Under the pieces are notes generated by a model. The model made no database searches, was not told the DNA's origin, and saw nothing but the letters and a program-made list of their open reading frames with translations. A program made the position numbers and the translations under genes. A DNA stretch of 64,000 nt from Nitrososphaera sp. (GTDB taxonomy: Archaea > Thermoproteota > Nitrososphaeria > Nitrososphaerales > Nitrososphaeraceae), in assembly GCF_013388945.1 (NCBI RefSeq), contig NZ_JACAEH010000001.1, positions 1 to 64,000 of the forward strand, read 5' to 3'. Positions 48,799 through 57,799 of this stretch are shown piece after piece (the stretch's first letter is position 1; every line of letters begins with the position of its first letter).

Positions 48799-49274
48799 CA
48801 GGGCTGAAAAGAAAGCTCGACGACGCGGCCGGCAAGGTCTGCGAGGCGCTGATCCCGATAAAGCACGAGCTGTTCAGGGGCAGGGGCAAGGAGGTGGCGA
48901 TATGCACGCTTGGCAGCATCGACCTGCTAGAGGAGATATCGCGCTCTGAACTGATGGAAAAAGTGGCGCTGGCCGGCAGGCTGCTTTCAGAGAACAAGGG
49001 GATTGACGCCATTGTTGCTTATGCCGTCAGCCATCCAGACCTCCGGCGCATTGTATTGTGCGGCAAGGAGGTCAAGGGGCACTATGCGGGCCAGGCTCTT
49101 ATTGCACTGCACAAAAACGGCGTCGACAGGGACAACAGGATAATTGGCGCAAAAGGCCCCTATCCGACGCTTGAATCGCCAAAGGAGCAGATAGCGTCAT
49201 TCAGAAAGCAGGTAGAAATAGACGACCTCGTCGGCGTGACTGACCTTGAGAGGATATCCGCGCTAGTAGCCTGA
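48795..49274 (+). CDS. MtrA-like (tetrahydromethanopterin S-methyltransferase subunit A) domain protein
   Basis: ATG 48795 overlaps the previous stop by 4 nt. The 159-residue product resembles the soluble corrinoid-binding MtrA domain: VAICTLGSIDLLEEI, GIDAIVAYAVSHPDLRRIVLCGKEVKGHYAGQALIALHKNG and GVTDLERI. No other Mtr subunit is present, as expected outside methanogens. It may bind a corrinoid, which fits the cobalamin genes downstream (inference). Confidence 0.78.
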   Translation: MTGLKRKLDDAAGKVCEALIPIKHELFRGRGKEVAICTLGSIDLLEEISRSELMEKVALAGRLLSENKGIDAIVAYAVSHPDLRRIVLCGKEVKGHYAGQALIALHKNGVDRDNRIIGAKGPYPTLESPKEQIASFRKQVEIDDLVGVTDLERISALVA

Positions 49275-49592
49275 GTTCTGCCTGTCACGGTTCACCTTGT
49301 TCTTCTTGCGGTACTCGTCAAGTATGTCTGCCGGCGTCATGCCAAGCTCGATTGATGCCTGCACGACAAAATGCCAGATGTCGATAAGTTCTTCCCTTGC
49401 AGAGGCGCTGTCAAAGCCGGCAGGCTTTTTCCACCACTTCCAGTTCGTAAGGCGCTGCAGCTCGACTGCTTCGTGGATTATCGCTGTCGAAAGTGCGGAT
49501 ACCCTGCCTTCCGCGTCTTTCGGGTAGCGCGACTGGTCCATCATGGCTGCAAGCTCTTTTTGCATCGAAAATATCGTTTCAAGGGTGTCCAT
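49263..49592 (-). CDS. Dimeric all-alpha dUTPase-like NTP pyrophosphohydrolase
   Basis: A 109-residue helical protein with IHEAVELQ (ExxE-type metal site), WKWWKKP and REELIDIWHFVVQASIELG, ending VNRDRQNSGY. This is the order found in dimeric dUTPase/MazG-superfamily enzymes. It probably removes non-canonical nucleotides such as dUTP. Convergent overlap of 12 nt with the MtrA-like gene. Confidence 0.85.
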   Translation of the reverse strand: MDTLETIFSMQKELAAMMDQSRYPKDAEGRVSALSTAIIHEAVELQRLTNWKWWKKPAGFDSASAREELIDIWHFVVQASIELGMTPADILDEYRKKNKVNRDRQNSGY

Positions 49593-49702
49593 CTATGCCT
49601 TCTGCCTGCCAAGTCGTAAAAAAATGTTGGCCGGTTCTGCTTGCGTCGAACATCATGAGAGAGTGCGAAAGCTTTAAGGCATCTGAGTTGGATAGGGGTT
49701 GC

Positions 49703-50686
49703 ATGGCTTCCGGGAGGCAACCTGTTACCTCAACTCCCGAGACAGACAACCAGTCTGCCTCGCTTGGCAACATTCTTTCTTCATCTCTTGACATGTTCAG
49801 GATAGAGGATGCACAGACGCGCAAAAAGGCAGTCGAGTTTCTGGGCAACGTGTCGCTGGCAACGGTCAACGCGTACGGCAAGTGGCTGACTGCCATCAAG
49901 GCAGTGGCAGACGCCTGCACGGTCACTGGCTACACGTTCTCGCAGTCGGACCTGTGCGACTTTTTGACGGTGGCCGCAAAGGGCATGGACTCGAAAAGGG
50001 CGGGCACAAAGGCAGTAAACGACGCGACTTTCCACATCTACATGGACGTCATGGAAAACTACCAGAAAGCCGACGAGAAGCTGAAACTTCATTTCCCGAG
50101 AATAATAGTCGACGTGATATCGATACTTGACAAGGGCGTGGACACGCGGGGCGAGGCAGTAGGCGTGTACGGAATCGAGCGCTACTACCAGGAGCGCAAG
50201 GCAAGCGCGCCGGCAGAAGACCCGGCGGCTAGCTACGTCGCACGGCCCGTTCAGGAGATAAAACAACGCCCGGGGCAGCCTCAGGCTCCAATAACGTTCA
50301 GCGAGGAGCTCATCGAGAACCTGTCGCAGATAACAGGCAGGCAGCCAAAGGACCTCGAGCTGTCGCTTGCAAACCTGCAGGCAGCAGACGTGAAAAAGAT
50401 AACCGACCTTTCGGTAAACTACAAGCGCCTGCAAAAGTACAGCAAGCTGACAAAGCCGGAGGCGCTCAAAAAGGAGGTCGAAAAGGACCTCGGGCGCAAG
50501 CTGTCAGACAACCAGCTGCAGCATGCAGTGAATTCCATCAGAAAAGCCAAGGTCTACATCGAAAACGTGCTGGACGGCAAGTTCGTGCCGCACGGGACAC
50601 ACGGCATCAACCACGTCAAGCACAACCTGGAGTACGGCTACCAGCTGATGGGGCTCATAGAGCCTAGAAAGAGAAGGCAGAGTTGA
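49703..50686 (+). CDS. Conserved-type thaumarchaeal protein, 327 aa
   Basis: ATG 49703 is about 27 nt after GCTTTAAGG (49671-49679) and much better than the open frame from 49493, which overlaps the dUTPase antisense. The product is helical throughout. Its C-terminal third is Lys-rich and ends with the distinctive GTHGINHVKHNLEYGYQLMGLIE, rich in His and aromatic residues. I do not recognise a family; a nucleic-acid-binding role is suggested only by charge. Confidence 0.75.
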   Translation: MASGRQPVTSTPETDNQSASLGNILSSSLDMFRIEDAQTRKKAVEFLGNVSLATVNAYGKWLTAIKAVADACTVTGYTFSQSDLCDFLTVAAKGMDSKRAGTKAVNDATFHIYMDVMENYQKADEKLKLHFPRIIVDVISILDKGVDTRGEAVGVYGIERYYQERKASAPAEDPAASYVARPVQEIKQRPGQPQAPITFSEELIENLSQITGRQPKDLELSLANLQAADVKKITDLSVNYKRLQKYSKLTKPEALKKEVEKDLGRKLSDNQLQHAVNSIRKAKVYIENVLDGKFVPHGTHGINHVKHNLEYGYQLMGLIEPRKRRQS

Positions 50687-50777
50687 GCACCGTCAGCCTG
50701 CCACTGCTTTCCTGAATGCACTGACAAACAGCAACATAAGTTGGTTTCCACAATAGTTATCCGACTGGTGTGGTCTC

Positions 50778-51131
50778 TTGTTACTGTTGGTTGCTATTGG
50801 CGTTGAAGGACTCAAGGAAAAATACAGAATCAACGAGCCGATAGAGTTCTCCATAATTATCAAAGGCATTTTGCGCGGCAATGGACTGCAGCGTGTAAAA
50901 ATAACAAACGAAATGGACGCGAAAAACAAGATCTATGACATAGCCTTTATGACGCCACTGCCGATGGAGTCGCCAAAATATACCGAACAGGTCCTGCATT
51001 TCCCACTGGATAAAGATCGGCAGGCACCTATTCATGCTGAAGAACCGGGAATCTACAAGCTGACAATATCCGTTAACACAGATGGTCTTGACAGGCCGCA
51101 TGAAATAGACAGAAAGTTCTTGGTTGAATGA
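50778..51131 (+). CDS. Hypothetical Ig-like beta protein, 117 aa
   Basis: TTG start and a short hydrophobic N-terminus (MLLLVAIGVEG) that may be the end of a signal or a strand. The body alternates beta strands (EFSIIIKGILRG, IYKLTISVNTDG), like a small Ig-like or carboxypeptidase-regulatory fold. The start may be further upstream if a signal peptide exists, but no better codon is seen. Not recognised. Confidence 0.65.
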   Translation: MLLLVAIGVEGLKEKYRINEPIEFSIIIKGILRGNGLQRVKITNEMDAKNKIYDIAFMTPLPMESPKYTEQVLHFPLDKDRQAPIHAEEPGIYKLTISVNTDGLDRPHEIDRKFLVE

Positions 51132-51380
51132 CAGTCAACAAAATTAGTTAGATAGGGTCGTCCCCCTATCGGAAGGGTCGGCAAATCCGCCCTAGAGATA
51201 TCGGGGGGTCCCTACCTATTTAGCGTCGTTCTTCCGGTCGTATCCTCTACTAAGGCTAAATAATTTAAGTCTTTTTATCATAGAATTGCAAAACTGTATT
51301 ACTATTCGAGGCGTTTTGTGATTTACATCAAATACTGTGATGTTTGTGATAATTCTTGCGCTGCCACTTCGACAGTCGAC
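51132..51380. other. Convergent intergenic region with hairpins, no gene seen
   Basis: 249 bp between the ends of two convergent genes. It contains a 7-bp hairpin GATAGGG/CCCTATC (51151-51170), G/C-rich repeats of the type AGGGTCG, and ACATCA/TGATGT near 51324-51342, plus T-runs near 51270. These may act as terminators. I see no open frame and no transposon-like ends. Confidence 0.5.
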
Positions 51381-52568
51381 TTAACCCCAGACCCTTTCCT
51401 TGAAAGTCCACTTTTTGTTGAGCAAAAAGTTGCTTATCGAAGCCGTGGCAACTGCCAGTATCAGCGCAAGCGGGTAGCTCTGCCCCTGACTCTCCACCAG
51501 ATAGTAGACCATGCCAAGCTGTACGAGCGCACCAAACGCCGAGAACCCTGCAAACATGCCGTACTGGACAAGGGTCCTCTTTGCGGAAAAGTCGCGGTCT
51601 TCAAACGTCCACAGCTTGTTCAGTATAAAGTTGGAAGTGATTGAAAGCGCAATGCCTGCGATAGTTGCGTGCAGGTACCAGATCGCCGGGAACAGCGCCG
51701 TGAGCACAAAGGAGACAAGATAGTTCACAAGCAGCCCGCTTGCGCCGACGGTGTAGAACCTGCCTGCCTTTGAGAGGAACCGCACAGACCTGCGCTTTTC
51801 TTCAGGCGCCGACCTGCCGTACCGGTACAGCCGCCACACCGCCCTGACATAGTCTATCATGGTCGACGTGTCAAGCTTGCTTGAACCCAGCCGGCGATTT
51901 GTGAAGGTATATGGAATCTCTTTTATCCTGGCGCCCTTTGCCTTGACAAGTATCTCGAGCAGCATCTTGTAGCCAATGGCGTCAAACTTGATACCTTCAA
52001 TTATCTGGCGCCTGAACGCGAAAAAGCCTGACATCGGGTCCTTGACGGTGATGCCAAGGCTGTACTGCGCGATTTTGGTGGCGCCCTTGCTCATAAGCTT
52101 GCGCTTGAACGGCCACCCCGACACGCCGCCGCCCTTGATGTACCTCGACGCGACTACGATGTCGCATTTTGAATGAGCAAGCTCCTCAAGCATCCTTGGG
52201 ATGGTCTGGGGCGGGTGGGACATGTCGCTGTCCATGACCACCACGACGTCGCCGCAGGCAGACTCTACGCCTGCCAAAATTGCAGAGCTGAGGCCCATCT
52301 TGCCCGGCCTGTTGATTACCTCGATGTGCAGGCGCTTTTTCATCCCCTGACCCAGCCGGTTCGCATAGTCTGCAACCACGCTGCCGGTCCCGTCAGGCGA
52401 GCTGTCGTCGACCACGATTATCTCTGCCTTTGTGCCCTCTGGAATCGAGTCGGAAATAGAGTCTATCACCCTTGTGATGTTCTGCGACTCGTTGTAGGTG
52501 GGCAGGACTATTGACAATGGAATCCTGGAAGGCTTTAGAAGCTCTTCCTGCCTGGGGGTTTCCAACAA
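51381..52568 (-). CDS. GT2 glycosyltransferase fused to GtrA-like membrane domain (DPM1-like)
   Basis: A 395-residue protein. The N-terminal GT2 domain (about 15-245) has VLPTYNESQNI, VVDDSSPDGTG and the VMDSDMSHPP metal site, closest to dolichol-phosphate mannosyltransferase. The C-terminal GtrA domain (about 265-392) has four transmembrane segments and NFLLNKKWTF. It would load a lipid-phosphate sugar carrier for protein or lipid glycosylation. Confidence 0.92.
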   Translation of the reverse strand: MLETPRQEELLKPSRIPLSIVLPTYNESQNITRVIDSISDSIPEGTKAEIIVVDDSSPDGTGSVVADYANRLGQGMKKRLHIEVINRPGKMGLSSAILAGVESACGDVVVVMDSDMSHPPQTIPRMLEELAHSKCDIVVASRYIKGGGVSGWPFKRKLMSKGATKIAQYSLGITVKDPMSGFFAFRRQIIEGIKFDAIGYKMLLEILVKAKGARIKEIPYTFTNRRLGSSKLDTSTMIDYVRAVWRLYRYGRSAPEEKRRSVRFLSKAGRFYTVGASGLLVNYLVSFVLTALFPAIWYLHATIAGIALSITSNFILNKLWTFEDRDFSAKRTLVQYGMFAGFSAFGALVQLGMVYYLVESQGQSYPLALILAVATASISNFLLNKKWTFKERVWG

Positions 52569-52598
52569 GTTTGTCTGGCATCCTGCAATATAAAACGG

Positions 52599-53243
52599 TT
52601 AGTCCATGTCATGGATTCCGCTTCTAGAAATCAAGAACTGGGCTGAATCCCTTGGCGGCTGGACAAGGGTCGCCCTGTACGACGACTTGGCTGCGTTTTC
52701 CACTGCAAATTTCAGCCTCATGTGTGCCTGTATCGAGACGGTGGCGGCGAGGTATTCGCGCTCTATGCTCTTCCCGTTTTCCTGCGGAACCGCCCTTACC
52801 ATGTTGGTTGCCACGACAGCGCACGGCGCGTTTATGGCAAGGAGCGCAAGCTCGTGCATGTGGCTCATGACCGCAAGGTGCCTCGACGGGCCCGAATACT
52901 CTGCTGAAAAAAGCGACGTGAGCGAGTCGACGACTACGAGCGCGGCGTCATCAATTCTGTCAAGCGCGGCTATCTGGTCGCGCGTGCCAAGCGCCCTTGT
53001 AACCGTGATGTAGTCCAAAATGTCTGTATTTCCGGCAATCTCGGATATTCTTTCCGGCCGAAAAGTGCCGGCGGTGTCTATGAAAAACACGCGCTTTTGT
53101 TCCCGGGCGCAGTTTGCGCACAGAGTGAAGCACAGCTGCGACTTGCCAGAGCCGGCCGGCCCGTACACGTCGGTGAGCATCCCGGTCCTGACGCCTCCGC
53201 CAAGCAGCGCGTCGAGCGCCTTCGAGCCGGTCGATATGTGCAC
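52599..53243 (-). CDS. RadB-like RecA-superfamily ATPase
   Basis: A 214-residue single RecA core lacking the N-terminal HhH domain of RadA. Walker A GPAGSGKSQL (about 29-38) and Walker B LVVVDSLTSLF are intact. The N-terminus ISTGSKALDALLGGGV is typical of RadA/RadB. It is a recombinase paralog likely helping RadA in homologous recombination; the exact paralog class is uncertain. Confidence 0.85.
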   Translation of the reverse strand: MHISTGSKALDALLGGGVRTGMLTDVYGPAGSGKSQLCFTLCANCAREQKRVFFIDTAGTFRPERISEIAGNTDILDYITVTRALGTRDQIAALDRIDDAALVVVDSLTSLFSAEYSGPSRHLAVMSHMHELALLAINAPCAVVATNMVRAVPQENGKSIEREYLAATVSIQAHMRLKFAVENAAKSSYRATLVQPPRDSAQFLISRSGIHDMD

Positions 53244-53338
53244 GGCAGTATCTTGTCATACCTCTTTTTATGATTTGAGCGGCAAAGGAACCTTTTTATT
53301 CGTGGTACTAACCACGAATTCCAAAGTGAATAACTAGA

Positions 53339-53590
53339 GTGTCGTCGCCGCCTTCGCAGCAATCAAAACGCCCGCTTTCAATTCTCCAGCGCTCGATAAA
53401 CCGCAAGGTAGCGGTCAGGCTGAAGAGCGAGATAGAGTACAAGGGCAAGATGAACAATGTCGATTCTTACATGAACCTCATACTGACGGACGCGGAGGAG
53501 TTCAACGGCAACGACGTGATGGCAAACTACGGCAAGGTCGTCATCCGCGGCAACAACGTGCTTTTCATCAAGCTGGAAAAAGACATCTGA
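53339..53590 (+). CDS. LSm/Sm-like archaeal RNA-binding protein
   Basis: This 83-residue protein with a GTG start shows Sm1 (NRKVAVRLKSEIEYKGKMNNVDSYMNLIL) and Sm2 (GKVVIRGNNVLFIKL) motifs. It forms heptameric rings that bind U-rich RNA. It lies 18 nt upstream of metK and may be co-transcribed. Confidence 0.93.
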   Translation: MSSPPSQQSKRPLSILQRSINRKVAVRLKSEIEYKGKMNNVDSYMNLILTDAEEFNGNDVMANYGKVVIRGNNVLFIKLEKDI

Positions 53591-53608
53591 ACGGGTGACT
53601 TGGGACAA

Positions 53609-54751
53609 ATGGTCAAACGCTGGCTGTTTACCTCTGAATCTGTAACCGAGGGCCACCCGGACAAGATCTGCGACCAGATCTCCGATTCCATTCTAGACGA
53701 GTTTCTCAGGCAGGACCCTGACTCGCGCGTTGCAGCAGAGTCGATGACTACGACCGGCATCGTGTTTGTTGCAGGCGAGGTCACCTCAAAGGGCCACATT
53801 GACATCCAGAAACTCGTGCGCGACACAATCCGCGAGATAGGCTACGACGATCCCAAGCTCGGTTTTGACTGCGACTCGTGCTCTGTGCTAGCAGCGCTCC
53901 ACGAGCAGAGCCCAGACATCTCTATGGGCGTGACTGCTACCGAGAACAAGGAGCAGGGCGCAGGCGACCAGGGGCTGATGTTTGGCTACGCTACAAACGA
54001 GACGCCGCAGCTGATGCCGCTTCCGATAACCATGGCCCACCATCTCTCGATGAAGCTGGCAAGCGCAAGAAAGAAAAAGGAGCTTGGCTGGCTCCGTCCG
54101 GACGGCAAGTCGCAGGTGTCAGTTGTGTACGAGGACGGCGTGCCAAAGCGCATCGCGACAGTCGTGATATCGACGCAGCACTCGCCTGACATACGCATGG
54201 ACCAGCTGCGAGAGGAAGTGGTAAACAAGATAATCAAGCCTGTCTGCGGCGAGTGGATAGACGACAAGACCAAGTTCCTCGTAAACCCGACCGGCAGGTT
54301 CGTGATAGGCGGGCCGCCAGGCGACACGGGCCTGACGGGCAGGAAGATAATCGCCGACACGTACGGCGGCATGGGCCGGCACGGCGGCGGCGCGTTCTCT
54401 GGCAAGGACCCTTCAAAGGTGGACCGCTCGGCGTGCTACATGGCCCGCTACGTCGCCAAGAACATCGTGGCCGCAGGACTTGCGGACAAGTGCGAGGTAC
54501 AGGTCGCTTACGCAATAGGCGTGGCAGAGCCGGTCTCCATCATGGTCGACACGTTTGGCACCGGCAAGCAGGACGAGGAGGCGATAGAGGCCAAGGTGCG
54601 CAAGGTCTTTGACATGAAGCCTGCAGGCATCATAAAGACGCTTGACCTCAAGCGCCCGATATACAAGCAGACTGCCGCATACGGCCACTTTGGCAGGGAC
54701 GGGCCGGGCTTTACGTGGGAAAAGACGGACAAGGTCTCTCAGCTAAAGTAG
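53609..54751 (+). CDS. metK: S-adenosylmethionine synthetase, bacterial/eukaryotic type
   Basis: A 380-residue enzyme starting [20 protein letters not shown], with [17 protein letters not shown]-like [22 protein letters not shown] and the C-terminal region of classical MetK. This is not the divergent archaeal MAT type. It makes SAM from ATP and methionine, needed by the methyltransferases of the adjacent cobalamin cluster. ATG 53609 is preferred; TTG 53600 is in frame. Confidence 0.95.
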   Translation: MVKRWLFTSESVTEGHPDKICDQISDSILDEFLRQDPDSRVAAESMTTTGIVFVAGEVTSKGHIDIQKLVRDTIREIGYDDPKLGFDCDSCSVLAALHEQSPDISMGVTATENKEQGAGDQGLMFGYATNETPQLMPLPITMAHHLSMKLASARKKKELGWLRPDGKSQVSVVYEDGVPKRIATVVISTQHSPDIRMDQLREEVVNKIIKPVCGEWIDDKTKFLVNPTGRFVIGGPPGDTGLTGRKIIADTYGGMGRHGGGAFSGKDPSKVDRSACYMARYVAKNIVAAGLADKCEVQVAYAIGVAEPVSIMVDTFGTGKQDEEAIEAKVRKVFDMKPAGIIKTLDLKRPIYKQTAAYGHFGRDGPGFTWEKTDKVSQLK

Positions 54752-54790
54752 CTGCAACATAAAATAATACGCAGGTTCTACCATCACCGT

Positions 54791-55540
54791 TTGCTCAAAG
54801 GCAGAGTTGCGGTTGTAACCGGCGCTACGCGCGGGATAGGCTTTGCGACAGCTAAAGAGCTTGCGGCAAGGGGCGCCACAGTCATCGTGTGCTCGAGGGA
54901 CCTTGCAAGCGCGCAAAAGGCCGCAAGGCGCATCGGCAAAAAGGCACAGGCCGCCGGCCTTGACATTTCAAGCGCAAAGAGCGTGTCAGGCTTTGTGAAA
55001 AAAATTGTGGCAGCACACGGCCGGATTGACATCCTTGTCAACAACGCCGGCTACCCGTTTGACCCGAAAATATGGTACAAGCACATGCACAGGGTTTCTG
55101 ACGGCGAGCTTGACGCCGTGCTTGAAGTTGACCTGAAGGGGACGTTTCGGATGACAAAAGCAGTCCTGCCTGTCATGGCAAAAAAGAAGGGCGGGGTAAT
55201 AGTCAGCATCTCGTCGACGCCTGCCATTGCAGGCTACGACCAGGGGGCTCCGTACTCGCTTGCAAAGGCAGGCATAGTCGCAATGACAAAGCACGTGGCG
55301 CTTGAGTACGGCAGGCACAACGTCCGGGCATACTCGCTTGCGCTCGGCAACATCGCAACCGACGCGACTTTCAACTCCATGTCCGCAAAGGCGCAAAAAG
55401 CAGCGGCGCAGGAAAGCGCGGTGAAGAGGTGGGGCAGGCCGGAGGAAGTCGCCAGGATAATAGCGGCGCTTGCCGGCGACGACTTTTCATTTGCCACTGG
55501 CAACACGATAGTGGTTGACGGAGGCACGGTGTTTCTCTGA
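54791..55540 (+). CDS. Short-chain dehydrogenase/reductase in the cobalamin cluster
   Basis: A 249-residue classical SDR with TGATRGIG (about 11-18), NNAG, a catalytic Ser in SISSTP, YSLAK and the C-terminal GNTIVVDGGT. FabG-like by appearance. It overlaps cbiD by 1 nt (TGATG), so it belongs to the cbi operon. It may act in corrin ring reduction or a side pathway; no direct evidence. TTG start. Confidence 0.9.
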   Translation: MLKGRVAVVTGATRGIGFATAKELAARGATVIVCSRDLASAQKAARRIGKKAQAAGLDISSAKSVSGFVKKIVAAHGRIDILVNNAGYPFDPKIWYKHMHRVSDGELDAVLEVDLKGTFRMTKAVLPVMAKKKGGVIVSISSTPAIAGYDQGAPYSLAKAGIVAMTKHVALEYGRHNVRAYSLALGNIATDATFNSMSAKAQKAAAQESAVKRWGRPEEVARIIAALAGDDFSFATGNTIVVDGGTVFL

Positions 55541-56691
55541 TGTCAGACGACGACCTGTCGCTTGCAGAGCAGGAACAGGAGCTTCCCGCAGAAGTCGAAG
55601 AAAAAAAGAGGAAGGGACAGCTCCGGACAGGCTACACCACCGGCACGACTGCGACGGCGGCCACAAAGGCCGCGCTTTTGGCGCTTTTAGGCAAAGAGGT
55701 GAGAGAGGTTCAAGTCTCGCTTCCAAAAGGAAAGACGGCCACGCTAAAGGTCGCGTGGACCCAGTCTGAAAACGGCAGGGCGACATCCGCTGCTGTAAAG
55801 GACGGGGGAGACGACCCGGACGTGACGCACGGGGCGGAGATCTGCTCAACCGTGTCGTTCAATGACAAGGCCGGCGCGGTAAACATCGACGGCGGGCAGG
55901 GCGTCGGCAGGGTCACCAAGCCCGGGCTCGGGCTTGAAGTAGGCAGGGCCGCGATAAACCCGACACCGATGGCGATGCTCAAGCAGGCAGTCGAGCAGGT
56001 GGCAGGCGAGCAGATAAAGGCCCGGGGCGTCGACGTCGTCATTTCCGTGCCAAAGGGGGAGGAGCTTGCCAAAAAGACGGACAACCCGCGCCTTGGGATT
56101 ATGGGTGGAATATCCATCCTCGGCACGACAGGAATAGTGCTCCCATACTCTACAGCCTCGTTTGCCGCGGCCATAAGGCAGAGCCTCGACGTCGCAATAG
56201 CCGCCGGCGCGGACAGCGCAATCCTCACGACTGGGGGCCGGAGCGAGGACTTTGCAAAGGCGATGTTTGACCTGCCCGAGCACTGCTTTGTGCAGATGGG
56301 CGACTTTGCAGGTTACTCAGTTAGGCAGGCGGCTGCAAAAAAGATGCGCAGGGTGGTGATGGCCGGATTTATTGGCAAACTAACCAAGATGGCTATGGGC
56401 GTGAAGCAGACCCACGTCAGGGGCTCGCACGTAGACATGGAGTTCATGGCCGGCCTTGCAGAATCGTGCGGCGCAAACCAGAAAGTGCTTGCAGAGATAC
56501 GGCAGGCAAACACGGCGCGCCACGTTGGCGAGATAATAACCAAAAACAACATCAAGGGCTTTTACGACCTGCTGTGCAGAAAGGTCCACGAACAGATGAG
56601 CGAATATTCCGGGGGCAGGCTGGATATAGAGGTCATCATGTTCGACTTTGACGGCAGGGTGCTTGCAAGATACACCCAAGCAAGACATTAA
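55540..56691 (+). CDS. cbiD: Cobalt-precorrin-5B C1-methyltransferase
   Basis: This 383-residue protein has the CbiD start LRTGYTTGTTATAATKAAL after a charged 30-residue extension, GGDDPDVTHG, GVGRVTKPGL and the conserved VVMAGFIGKLTKMAMG. CbiD acts in the oxygen-independent pathway, methylating C1 during ring contraction steps. Coupled to the SDR upstream and followed by cbiG after 26 nt. Confidence 0.95.
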   Translation: MSDDDLSLAEQEQELPAEVEEKKRKGQLRTGYTTGTTATAATKAALLALLGKEVREVQVSLPKGKTATLKVAWTQSENGRATSAAVKDGGDDPDVTHGAEICSTVSFNDKAGAVNIDGGQGVGRVTKPGLGLEVGRAAINPTPMAMLKQAVEQVAGEQIKARGVDVVISVPKGEELAKKTDNPRLGIMGGISILGTTGIVLPYSTASFAAAIRQSLDVAIAAGADSAILTTGGRSEDFAKAMFDLPEHCFVQMGDFAGYSVRQAAAKKMRRVVMAGFIGKLTKMAMGVKQTHVRGSHVDMEFMAGLAESCGANQKVLAEIRQANTARHVGEIITKNNIKGFYDLLCRKVHEQMSEYSGGRLDIEVIMFDFDGRVLARYTQARH

Positions 56692-56717
56692 TGCCCTGAT
56701 TTGTGTAACAGCCGGCG

Positions 56718-57773
56718 TTGGCCCGCACAGCCATCGTGGCAATCACAAAACACGGCATCGATATTGCGCGCAAGATAAAGGCGAGGATGCCTGAGGTCGA
56801 GATATACGTCCCTGCAAAGCACAGCGACGGCGGAACCGACATCAATTGGTTTTCAGACCAGAGCACGCAGCTTGTGGGCAGCCTTTTCAAGACGCACGAC
56901 GCGCTTGTCTGCATATTTTCGCTTGGCGCCGTCATAAGGATGGTCGCGCCGCACCTTGTCGACAAAAAGAGCGACCCTGCAGTGGTAGTCATTGACGACA
57001 GGGCAAACCACGTCATAAGCGCCCTGTCGGGCCACCTTGGCGGCGCAAACGCGCTTGCCCGGCTTTTAGCCAGCATCCTTGGCGCAGCGCCAGTGATAAC
57101 GACTGCTGCCGACGTGAACGAGACCATAGCAGTCGACCTTGTCGGCAGGGAGTACGGCTGGACAATCGAGAACTTTGAAAACGTCACAAGGACGAGCGCC
57201 CTCATGGTGAACGAGGAAAGGATAGCGGTCTATCAGGACGCCGGCGAGAAGGGCTGGTGGCACGAGCCGCTTCCAAAAAACGTCGAGATGGTAGGCAGCC
57301 TTGAAAAGGTCCTGTCGCCAGAGTTCAAGGCCGGCCTTGTGATAACCGACAGGGTGGTGCCGGCCGACGTGGCCGCAAAGTCGGTAGTATACAGGCCAAA
57401 GACGCTTGTCGTGGGCATCGGGCTCCACTTTGACACAGACAGCAATACGATAGAGTCCGGCGTTACAGACGTGTTTGCGCAAAACGGCCTTGCGCTTTTC
57501 AGCATACGCAACGTCGCAAGCGTCAACAGGGGTGCAAGGGTGAAGGGGCTCGACGAGTTTGCGCAAAAACACGGACTTGCAGTCGAGATATTTGAAAAGG
57601 CCGAGCTTGCAAAAGTCGAGGTGCCAAACCCCTCTGCGGCGGTGCAAAAGTTCGAGGGGACGGCAAGCGTCTCTGAGGCCGCCTCGCTTCTCAGCTCAAA
57701 TGGCGAGCTTGTGGTGCAGAAGGTCAAGTTCCCACCAAACCTGACAGTCGCAGTCTGCAGGGTAAAGAGTTAA
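56718..57773 (+). CDS. cbiG: Cobalt-precorrin-5A hydrolase
   Basis: A 351-residue CbiG: N-terminal domain with AIVAITKHGIDIARKI and central domain with SGHLGGANALARLLASILGA, followed by the C-terminal domain with GVTDVFAQNGL. It opens the delta-lactone of cobalt-precorrin-5A. TTG start. Placement after cbiD follows the pathway order. Confidence 0.93.
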   Translation: MARTAIVAITKHGIDIARKIKARMPEVEIYVPAKHSDGGTDINWFSDQSTQLVGSLFKTHDALVCIFSLGAVIRMVAPHLVDKKSDPAVVVIDDRANHVISALSGHLGGANALARLLASILGAAPVITTAADVNETIAVDLVGREYGWTIENFENVTRTSALMVNEERIAVYQDAGEKGWWHEPLPKNVEMVGSLEKVLSPEFKAGLVITDRVVPADVAAKSVVYRPKTLVVGIGLHFDTDSNTIESGVTDVFAQNGLALFSIRNVASVNRGARVKGLDEFAQKHGLAVEIFEKAELAKVEVPNPSAAVQKFEGTASVSEAASLLSSNGELVVQKVKFPPNLTVAVCRVKS

Positions 57774-57799
57774 GGATATTTTATCCCCTCAGCCTCTGC

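Noticed and set aside
49493-49702. N-terminal extension of the 327-residue unknown protein
   Set aside because: It overlaps the dUTPase-like gene antisense and lies before the TATA element at 49671-49679.
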